From Chloroflexota bacterium (lineage in GTDB: Bacteria > Chloroflexota > Anaerolineae > UBA7937 > B3-Chlor): a stretch of 11,643 nucleotides of DNA. Positions within the stretch are counted from its first letter, which is position 1. Each line of letters opens with the position of its first letter. Shown one piece after another: positions 5,572-11,643 of this stretch. The notes under the pieces were generated by a model. That model saw nothing but the letters and a program-made list of their open reading frames with translations, was not told where the DNA came from and searched no databases. The translations under genes were made by a program, and so were the position numbers. The DNA lies in contig JAUWYD010000010.1 of the NCBI GenBank assembly GCA_030616025.1, forward strand, positions 1-11,643, given 5' to 3'.

Positions 5572-6114
5572 ATGAGAGGAGAGGACAGTTTGGGTCCTTC
5601 TCCCCGACAGCGCAAACGGCCTTCTCATCTGGTAATCGCACGGATATTGACCCCTCATGGACTCAAGGGCGAGGTCAAGGCCGAGATACTTACTGATTTT
5701 CCGGACCGCTTCAGCCTGTTGAAGACGGTCTATTTGGGTGAGGAGCTTAGTCCTGCGACGCTTGAGGGACACAGGGCGGCTGGGAGCAAGATCATCCTCA
5801 AGCTGGACGGTTGCGAGGATCGTGACCAGGCGGGCATGCTCCGAGGGAAGCCGATCTATGTGCCAGTTGAGGAAGCCATGCCGCTTGGTGAGGATGAGTA
5901 CTACGTTCATGAAGTCGTGGGGCTGCAAGTGTGGACGACGGAGGGCGAGTTGTTGGGACATGTGGACGAGATACTGTTCACCGGCAGCAACGATGTGTAC
6001 ATTGTGAAAGATGGCGACAAGGAGGTGCTGATACCTGCCCTCTCCGACGTGGTCAAGAAGGTTGACATAAAGGAAGGCCGAATGGAGGTCCGTCTATTGG
6101 AAGGGCTGCGCTGA
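5572..6114 (+). CDS. rimM: ribosome maturation factor RimM
   Basis: RimM binds S19 in free 30S subunits and assists maturation of the 16S rRNA 3' head region. The 180-residue product has an N-terminal RimM barrel with ARILTPHGLKGEVKAE (23-38), DFPDRF (42-47) and the DRDQAGMLRGKPIYVP segment (83-98). A C-terminal PRC-barrel follows, with EYYVHEVVGLQV (109-120), VDEILFTGSNDVYIV (131-145) and the VLIPALSDVVKKVD stretch (152-165). The first 20 residues are a basic extension beyond the usual start. The chosen ATG follows the khpA stop directly and has GGAGA 8 nt upstream (5559-5563). In many genomes trmD and rplS come next, but here a 53-bp gap leads to dprA. Confidence 0.95.
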   Translation: MRGEDSLGPSPRQRKRPSHLVIARILTPHGLKGEVKAEILTDFPDRFSLLKTVYLGEELSPATLEGHRAAGSKIILKLDGCEDRDQAGMLRGKPIYVPVEEAMPLGEDEYYVHEVVGLQVWTTEGELLGHVDEILFTGSNDVYIVKDGDKEVLIPALSDVVKKVDIKEGRMEVRLLEGLR

Positions 6115-6167
6115 AGGGGTGAGTCTTCCATGTTTACTGGCTGTGCAAGGGACCGGAAGGAGTAGCC

Positions 6168-7280
6168 TTGACGAAGGTTAGGTATTGGATCGGGTTCAAT
6201 ATCGTCTCCGGCATAGGACCAGCGCGCTTCAAGCTGCTGCTGGACCATTTTGGTGACCTGGAGAAAGCCTGGCGTGCCTCCGACGCGGACTTGAAGGCAG
6301 CAGGGCTGGATAGACGCTCGATAGACGCACTCATCGCCACGAGGCAGACGATTTCGCTTGATGAGGAGTTGGAGAAGCTCCAACGGGAAGGAGCACGGAC
6401 GATCAGCTGGCAGGATGCAGACTATCCTCCTCGCCTGCGACACGTCCACAGTGCTCCGCCACTGCTCTATGTCAAAGGGGAGATTCTTCCGCAAGACGAG
6501 TGGGCCGTGGCTGTGGTGGGCACGCGCTCGTCAACGAGATACGGTAGGCAGGTGGTGGAGGAGATGGCCAGTGATTTGGCCAGGAGTGGAATCACCGTGG
6601 TGAGTGGCCTGGCCAGGGGGATTGATTCCCTTGCTCATCGAGCTGCCCTCAGGGCAGGTGGGCGCACCATTGCGGTACTGGGTTGTGGAATAGACATTAT
6701 CTACCCACCCGAGCATGGGGATCTAGCCAGGAAAATCGTCGATAGAGGGGCCATCATCACCGAATACCCACTGGGCACTCAGCCCGAGGGAGGCAACTTC
6801 CCGCCACGTAACCGTATCATAAGCGGCTTGTCACTGGGTACGCTGGTGATAGAGGCGGGAAAGCGCAGCGGAGCCCTCATTAGCGCGGACTACGCTCTGG
6901 AGCAGGGGAGAGAGGCATTTGCCGTACCGGGGAACGCCAATAGCCCCAAGAGCCAGGGGACCAATCGGCTCATTCAAGAGGGGGCTGCCAAGCTTGTGCT
7001 GTCCGTGGAGGATATTCTTGAGGAGTTGAACCTTACCTTGGTTGAGCAGCACCAGGAAGTGAGGATGGCCGTCCCTGAGGACGAGAAGGAAGCTCAGATA
7101 CTCCAGTGCATCTCGACCGAACCGATTCACGTGGATGAGATTGGGCAACGGACTAGCTTGCCTATCTCCGCTGTGACCAGCACCTTGGCTATGATGGAGC
7201 TGAAGGGAATGGTTCGTCAAGTGGGAGGTATGAACTACGTCGTGGCGCGGGAACGGGGGGTAGAGTACGTTGTGGACTGA
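6168..7280 (+). CDS. dprA: DNA-processing protein DprA (Smf)
   Basis: DprA binds incoming single-stranded DNA during natural transformation and loads RecA on it. It is also widespread in bacteria not known to be competent. The 370-residue product has an N-terminal helix-hairpin-helix/SAM-like region (VSGIGPARFKLLLDHFG, 13-29) and then the Rossmann-fold core. Core motifs are VVGTRSSTRYG (117-126), VSGLARGIDSLAHRAAL (145-161), TIAVLGCGIDIIYPPEH (167-183), FPPRNRIISGLS (211-222), EAGKRSGALISADYALEQGR (229-248) and VPGNANSPKSQGTNRLIQEGA (253-273). A C-terminal winged helix follows (about 308-355). The start is TTG 6168, supported by GGAAGGAG (6155-6162) 5 nt upstream. It ends 12 bp before the next gene's likely ATG. 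Other competence genes are not in view, so a transformation role is only possible. Confidence 0.96.
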   Translation: MTKVRYWIGFNIVSGIGPARFKLLLDHFGDLEKAWRASDADLKAAGLDRRSIDALIATRQTISLDEELEKLQREGARTISWQDADYPPRLRHVHSAPPLLYVKGEILPQDEWAVAVVGTRSSTRYGRQVVEEMASDLARSGITVVSGLARGIDSLAHRAALRAGGRTIAVLGCGIDIIYPPEHGDLARKIVDRGAIITEYPLGTQPEGGNFPPRNRIISGLSLGTLVIEAGKRSGALISADYALEQGREAFAVPGNANSPKSQGTNRLIQEGAAKLVLSVEDILEELNLTLVEQHQEVRMAVPEDEKEAQILQCISTEPIHVDEIGQRTSLPISAVTSTLAMMELKGMVRQVGGMNYVVARERGVEYVVD

Positions 7281-7292
7281 GTGGAGGGGCTA

Positions 7293-8363
7293 ATGTATGC
7301 TGTTGTCCTGGCGGGTGGGAGCGGGAAGCGTCTTTGGCCTCTTAGCCGCAGGAAGTGTCCCAAGCAGCTTCTGGACATAACTTGCCAGGGGAGGCCGATG
7401 CTTCAGGAGACCTTTGCACGCTTGGAACCGCTGATCCCTGCAGATGCGGTCTATGTGATCACAGCTGAGCAATACGTAGAGAGCACGAAGGAGCAATTGC
7501 CCGCCGTGCCGGAATCCAATATCATCGGCGAACCCGAGGGCCGAGGCTCCGCCCCCGCCATAGGGTTGGCGGCCCTCCACCTGAGACAGAGGGATCCGGA
7601 CGCGGTGATGGCCTGCCTTCCAGCCGATCATCATATCACCGAGGCAGAGAAGTTCCGCCAGGTACTGTCAGTGGCCGAACAGGTGGCTCAGCAGGGCCAC
7701 CTGGTTACTTTGGGGATCAAACCTGATCAGCCCCATACCGGCTATGGGTACATAGAGATCGGCAGCCGGTTGATGGCTGTGGGTGAGCACACCGTTTGCA
7801 GGGTTGAGCAATTCACCGAGAAGCCGGAAGAGGCGATGGCCAAGCGATTCGTCGAAGGAGGACGCTATTCCTGGAACAGCGGCATGTTCATTTGGAAGGC
7901 GTCACGCATCTTGGGCGAGATTGAGAAGCACCTGCCGCGACTCCATGCCTGCTTGTCAGAGGTGGAACGGGTTCTGGGGACGGAGGAGGAACTCGCTGTA
8001 CTGGAGCGCACGTGGCCGCTCGTCGAGAAGGAGACCATAGATTTCGGCGTAATGGAGAAGGCTGGAGACGTGGTGGTCATACCGGTGGAGATGGGTTGGA
8101 GTGACGTGGGAAGCTGGGCCAGCCTCGTCGAGTTGCTACAGCCGGATGGAGATGGCAACGTCGTCGTGGGCCATCATCTAGGGCTGGACACCAGGAGCTC
8201 GCTAATCTACAGTCCTCACCGTTTGGTGGCTACCGTAGGCGTAGAGAATCTGATCGTCGTCGAAACTGAGGATGCTATCCTCGTCTGCCCCAGGGACCGC
8301 GCACAGGAAGTGAAGGCGTTGGTGGAGCTCCTGGACGAAGAGGGATGGCAAGACTGCTTGTGA
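7293..8363 (+). CDS. mannose-1-phosphate guanylyltransferase (GDP-mannose pyrophosphorylase), single-domain
   Basis: The enzyme makes GDP-mannose from mannose-1-phosphate and GTP, a donor for glycans, exopolysaccharide and GDP-sugar derivatives. The 356-residue product starts with the nucleotidyltransferase signature LAGGSGKRLWPLSRRKCPKQ (6-25). It continues with the LPADHHI segment, the GYGYIEIG region, FTEKPE, YSWNSGMFIW, and the DFGVMEKAGDV stretch followed by MGWSDVGSW. The length fits the short ManC form, which lacks the phosphomannose isomerase domain of enterobacterial ManC. I prefer ATG 7293 because GGAGGGG (7283-7289) precedes it. The frame also has a GTG at 7281, directly after the dprA stop, but that would put the ribosome-binding site inside the gene. 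It lies between dprA and topA, an unusual place for sugar-nucleotide metabolism. Specificity for mannose rather than a related sugar is inferred from motifs. Confidence 0.9.
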   Translation: MYAVVLAGGSGKRLWPLSRRKCPKQLLDITCQGRPMLQETFARLEPLIPADAVYVITAEQYVESTKEQLPAVPESNIIGEPEGRGSAPAIGLAALHLRQRDPDAVMACLPADHHITEAEKFRQVLSVAEQVAQQGHLVTLGIKPDQPHTGYGYIEIGSRLMAVGEHTVCRVEQFTEKPEEAMAKRFVEGGRYSWNSGMFIWKASRILGEIEKHLPRLHACLSEVERVLGTEEELAVLERTWPLVEKETIDFGVMEKAGDVVVIPVEMGWSDVGSWASLVELLQPDGDGNVVVGHHLGLDTRSSLIYSPHRLVATVGVENLIVVETEDAILVCPRDRAQEVKALVELLDEEGWQDCL

Positions 8364-8376
8364 GGTAACCAAACAT

Positions 8377-10692
8377 ATGGAAGCATACTGTATGCGGTGC
8401 AAAGCCAAGAGGGAGATGGCGAACCCGCATCCTGTCTATACGAAGAAGGGGCGGCCGGGCACCAGGGGGACCTGCCCAGTTTGTGGAAGTGGAATGTTCC
8501 GCATGGGCAAGACCGAGCACCATCAGTCGTTGCCCAAGCCCAAGGTGGTGCCAGGCGATGGCAAACTGGTCATCGTGGAGTCGCCCGCGAAGGCGCGCAC
8601 CATGGGCAAGTTCCTGGGCAAGGGCTACAAGGTCGAGGCCACCGTGGGACACGTCCGGGATCTACTGAAATCCCGGTTGAGCGTGGATGTGGAGAATGAT
8701 TTCATGCCCACCTACCGTGTCCTGAAGGAAAAGCGGAAGACTGTCAATCACCTTGAGAAGATGGCCAAGAAGGCAGCCGAGGTTTACCTGGCCACGGACC
8801 CGGATAGAGAAGGTGAGGCCATAGCCTGGCACGTGGCTGAGGCGGCGAAGATCGAAGATCGCCCCATCTACAGAGTGGTCTTCCATGAGATCACCGAGAG
8901 TGCAATCAGAGAAGCCTTCGCCAACCATCGGGACATAGACATGAAGTTGGTGAATGCCCAGCAGGCGCGCCGCATTCTTGACAGGTTGGTGGGCTATCAG
9001 ATCAGTCCGCTACTCTGGAAGAGCGTGAGAGGAGGGCTCTCCGCGGGCCGGGTGCAATCGGTCGCTGTGCGTCTCGTGGTTGAGCGCGAGAGGGAGATAG
9101 AAGCCTTCGTCCCCGTGGAGTACTGGTCCATCGAGGCCGAGCTTGCCAAACAGGAAGCTCGCGGACAGGAGGACAGGGAAGGCTTCTGGGCCAAGCTGCA
9201 CAAGGTCCGGGGCGAAAAGGTTGACCTCAGCAACCAGGAGCAAGCGCAAGAGATAGTTGATGACCTGCAAGGGGCGACCTATTTGGTTGCCAATGTGGTC
9301 AAGCGGGACAGGCGCAGGAAGCCGCCCACTCCCTTCATCACCAGCACCTTGCAGCAGGATGCCTCTCGTCGTGTGAGGTTCTCGGCGCGGCGAACAATGC
9401 GTATCGCTCAGCAACTCTACGAGGGGATAGACATCGGACCCGAGGGCAGTGTAGGTCTGATCACCTATATGCGCACGGATTCCGTCAATGTTTCCGCTCA
9501 AGCCCAGGCGGAGGCCAGGGAGTTTATCGCTGATACCTACGGTGGCAGGTACGTGCCAGCGGAGCCTCCCCGGCACAAGACCCGCGCCAAGAGGGCACAG
9601 GAAGCTCATGAGGCGATTCGCCCGACATCGGTACGGCGCGAACCCCAGGCGATGAAGCAGTATCTAAGTCCGGAGCAGTTCCGGCTTTATGATCTCATCT
9701 GGAGACGCTTTGTGGCGAGCCAGATGGCCGCGGCGGTGGTGGAGACTATTACTGTCGACATCGAAGCTGGCAATCCGTGGGTCGAGATGCCCTACCTCTT
9801 CCGCGCCTCTGGATCGGTGGTGAAGTTTCCGGGATTCCTGCGCGTATACACGGATGTCCGCAAGGATAAGGAAAAGCAGACTGCGCCCCTGCCACCTTTG
9901 GCTCAGAGTGAGATGCTCGATCTACTGGAATTGGTCCCCAAACAGCATTTCACCAAACCGCCACCACGTTACAGTGAGGCGACACTCGTTCGGGCCCTGG
10001 AGGAGCATGGGATCGGCAGACCCAGCACCTACGCGCCTACCCTTTCCACCATCCAGGGGCGGGGCTACGTGCAGTTGACAGACAGGCGCTTTCAGCCGAC
10101 CGAATTGGGTTTCATCGTGAACGATTTGCTGGTGGGGCATTTCGGGGAGATCATCAACGTGGGCTTCACGGCCCGCATGGAGGAGAATCTGGACCTCATC
10201 GCCTCGGGCGAGCGTGAGTGGGTGCCCATCCTGCGCCGCTTCTATGACAGGTTCGAGGGCCAGTTGGAAAAGGCCAAGGTGGAAATGGAGAAGGTGAAGC
10301 TGGAGCCTGAGCCGGCGGGGATAGATTGTGACAAGTGTGGCAGTCCCATGGTCATCAAGATGGGGCGGTATGGGAAGTTCATCGCTTGCAGCAATTATCC
10401 CAAGTGCCGGAATACGAAGCCATTCCTGGTGAAGGTGGGCGTTGCCTGCCCTGAATGTGGAGGCGACCTGGTCGAGAAGAAGACCAGGAAAGGCCGCGTG
10501 TTCTATGGTTGCTCGAACTACCCGGAATGCGAATTCGCCTCCTGGGATAAGCCTGTGCCGAATGCCTGTCCTGAGTGTGGTGGGCTGATGGTAGAGGCGG
10601 GCAAGGACTCGATCAAGTGCGTCCAGTGCGGCGCCCGCGGGGAGCGTTTGCTTGACGAGACAACTATCCAGGAGGAACCGCTGGGAACCTGA
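8377..10692 (+). CDS. topA: DNA topoisomerase I (type IA) with an extra N-terminal zinc ribbon
   Basis: TopA relaxes negative supercoils through a transient 5'-phosphotyrosine cut of one strand. The 771-residue product has a TOPRIM domain (from about 64) with E68 in VIVESPAKA and the acidic D141-x-D143-x-E145 of DPDREGE. The active-site tyrosine is Y364 in GLITYMRTDS. The TEHGIGRPSTYAP-like element appears as EEHGIGRPSTYAP. Three C-terminal zinc ribbons follow, with Cys 651/654/671/677, 691/694/712/718 and 731/734/748/751. Residues 1-46 are an addition: a C5-x2-C8 and C33-x2-C36 ribbon resembling the small DUF5679 family, joined by a short linker. The start ATG 8377 has GAGGT 10 nt upstream, and the gap from the guanylyltransferase gene is 13 bp. 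topA near dprA and a xer gene is a known conserved neighbourhood, for example in Firmicutes. Confidence 0.96.
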   Translation: MEAYCMRCKAKREMANPHPVYTKKGRPGTRGTCPVCGSGMFRMGKTEHHQSLPKPKVVPGDGKLVIVESPAKARTMGKFLGKGYKVEATVGHVRDLLKSRLSVDVENDFMPTYRVLKEKRKTVNHLEKMAKKAAEVYLATDPDREGEAIAWHVAEAAKIEDRPIYRVVFHEITESAIREAFANHRDIDMKLVNAQQARRILDRLVGYQISPLLWKSVRGGLSAGRVQSVAVRLVVEREREIEAFVPVEYWSIEAELAKQEARGQEDREGFWAKLHKVRGEKVDLSNQEQAQEIVDDLQGATYLVANVVKRDRRRKPPTPFITSTLQQDASRRVRFSARRTMRIAQQLYEGIDIGPEGSVGLITYMRTDSVNVSAQAQAEAREFIADTYGGRYVPAEPPRHKTRAKRAQEAHEAIRPTSVRREPQAMKQYLSPEQFRLYDLIWRRFVASQMAAAVVETITVDIEAGNPWVEMPYLFRASGSVVKFPGFLRVYTDVRKDKEKQTAPLPPLAQSEMLDLLELVPKQHFTKPPPRYSEATLVRALEEHGIGRPSTYAPTLSTIQGRGYVQLTDRRFQPTELGFIVNDLLVGHFGEIINVGFTARMEENLDLIASGEREWVPILRRFYDRFEGQLEKAKVEMEKVKLEPEPAGIDCDKCGSPMVIKMGRYGKFIACSNYPKCRNTKPFLVKVGVACPECGGDLVEKKTRKGRVFYGCSNYPECEFASWDKPVPNACPECGGLMVEAGKDSIKCVQCGARGERLLDETTIQEEPLGT

Positions 10693-10716
10693 CATTACCA
10701 GGGAGTGGAGGGTCGC

Positions 10717-11640
10717 GTGCCGAGTGACGCTGGTCACCCCATGACCATGGAGGAGCAGCTAGGGCTTTACATAACGCACCTGGACGTGGAGAAGGACGCT
10801 TCCCCGTATACTCTTCGCAACTACTCCCATGAGATCAGGCAGTTCCTCGATTTCCTCAAGGACGAGGGCATAGATACCTGGGATGACGTCGATCGCCAGG
10901 TCCTGCGACGCTACATCCTCTGGCTGCGCAAGGAGGGCTACGTTGAAGCCAGCATGGCGCGCAAGCTCTCCGAACTCCGTTCGTTCTGCCGCTATCTGCT
11001 TCAGGAAGGGTTTCTGGACTCCAACCCCATTGACCTCGTCTCCTCTCCCAAGGTGCCTAAGAGGCTGCCCAGGTACCTGAAGCCTGAAGAGGTTGAGGCG
11101 CTCTTGAACGCCCCCGATGTCTCCAAGCCCCTCGGTCAACGGGACAAGGCGATCCTGGAACTGCTCTACGCTGCCGGCATCAGGTTGAGCGAACTGGTCA
11201 GCCTGAACCTCGGCGACCTGAACCTGGAAGCAGGGCAGATGCTCGTCTGGGGGAAGGGAGGCAAGGAGAGAGTGGTGTTGCTGGGGGACCCCGCCGTCCG
11301 CGCCTTGAGGGCCTACATCAATGATGGGAGGGGCAAACTGGCAAGCGAGAAGACCACCGGCGCCCTGTTCCTGAACCGCTTTGGAGGACGGCTCTCCCGG
11401 CGAAGCATAGGCCTGATCCTCAACAAGTACAGCAAGCTGGCAGGCCTCTGGAAGAAGGTGACTCCCCACCTCTTGCGACACACCTTCGCCACGCACATGC
11501 TGGAAGGTGGGGCCGGTCTGCGAGTGGTCCAGGAGCTGTTGGGCCACGCCCAGCCCACGACCACGGAGATCTACACCCACGTCACGGCCAGTCGCCTGAG
11601 GGAGGTGTACATGAAGAGCCACCCCAGGGCGAAGGACTAG
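10717..11640 (+). CDS. tyrosine recombinase XerC/XerD
   Basis: Xer recombinases resolve chromosome dimers at dif during division. The 307-residue product has the N-terminal SAM-like core-binding domain (about 15-100, with SPYTLRNYSHEIRQFLDF) and a C-terminal catalytic domain. The full catalytic set is present: R156 in GIRLSEL, K180 in GKGGKERVV, H251 and R254 in HLLRHTFATH, H277 in LLGHAQPTTTEIYTH, and nucleophile Y286. It ends with the usual YMKSHPRA tail. I chose GTG 10717 because GGAGGG (10707-10712) is 4 nt upstream. GTG 10705 lacks such a site and ATG 10741 has none. The gene follows topA by 24 bp and looks like the last member of the series visible here. The position after topA favours XerC, but sequence alone does not separate XerC from XerD, so no symbol is given. 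An integrase is less likely given the housekeeping context. Confidence 0.93.
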   Translation: MPSDAGHPMTMEEQLGLYITHLDVEKDASPYTLRNYSHEIRQFLDFLKDEGIDTWDDVDRQVLRRYILWLRKEGYVEASMARKLSELRSFCRYLLQEGFLDSNPIDLVSSPKVPKRLPRYLKPEEVEALLNAPDVSKPLGQRDKAILELLYAAGIRLSELVSLNLGDLNLEAGQMLVWGKGGKERVVLLGDPAVRALRAYINDGRGKLASEKTTGALFLNRFGGRLSRRSIGLILNKYSKLAGLWKKVTPHLLRHTFATHMLEGGAGLRVVQELLGHAQPTTTEIYTHVTASRLREVYMKSHPRAKD

Positions 11641-11643
11641 CTC

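Noticed and set aside
9922..10737. 271-codon minus-strand frame opposite the end of topA
   Set aside because: It is a shadow frame over the topA zinc-ribbon region with no ribosome-binding site or domain.
10759..11622. 287-codon minus-strand frame opposite the Xer recombinase gene
   Set aside because: It is an antisense shadow. The plus strand encodes a complete recombinase with all catalytic residues, and the minus product has no recognisable features.
1..11643. Mobile elements, CRISPR arrays, tRNA, rRNA or a defence system
   Set aside because: No terminal repeats, transposase, repeat-spacer pattern or structured RNA gene was seen. The tyrosine recombinase sits in a conserved housekeeping neighbourhood and looks like Xer rather than a phage integrase.

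Overview
The window is a dense stretch of bacterial chromosome of moderately high GC with uniform base use, and it shows no insertion sequence, CRISPR array, tRNA or rRNA. All recognisable genes are housekeeping genes. The overall set suggests a Chloroflexota-like bacterium, perhaps Dehalococcoidia or a relative. The clues are ffh-rpsP-khpA-rimM joined to dprA-topA-xer, a small DUF5679-like zinc ribbon on topoisomerase I, and single-domain GDP-mannose pyrophosphorylase. This placement is inferred from gene content and was not tested.

Left part (1-3044): a 5'-complete, 3'-truncated hypoxanthine phosphoribosyltransferase gene (hpt) reads leftward from a GTG start at 459. A divergent MscS-family channel gene reads rightward, with its best start at GTG 760. 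Their roughly 300-bp shared upstream region holds two back-to-back sigma70-type promoters, each with a 17-bp spacer, and a perfect 9-bp dyad between them. tilS (tRNA-Ile lysidine synthetase) is convergent with mscS, and their 3' ends overlap by 28 bp.

Right part (3224-11640): after a second divergent promoter region come eight rightward genes with short gaps. They are ffh (SRP54), rpsP (S16), khpA (KH RNA-binding protein), rimM (16S maturation), dprA, a mannose-1-phosphate guanylyltransferase gene, topA and a XerC/D-type recombinase gene. They look like one long transcription unit driven from a strong TTGACG-17-TACAAT promoter ahead of ffh. The first half serves protein targeting and 30S assembly. 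The second half serves DNA uptake and recombination, DNA topology and chromosome dimer resolution, with one GDP-mannose synthesis gene inserted.

The most unusual feature is the rpsP product. It is a normal S16 domain followed by an acidic, proline-rich linker and a C-terminal helix-hairpin-helix domain that closely resembles the C-terminal domain of the RNA polymerase alpha subunit. Second is a four-cysteine zinc ribbon fused in front of the TOPRIM domain of TopA. Third is a possible translational-control hairpin that holds the khpA ribosome-binding site in its loop and the start codon in its stem.
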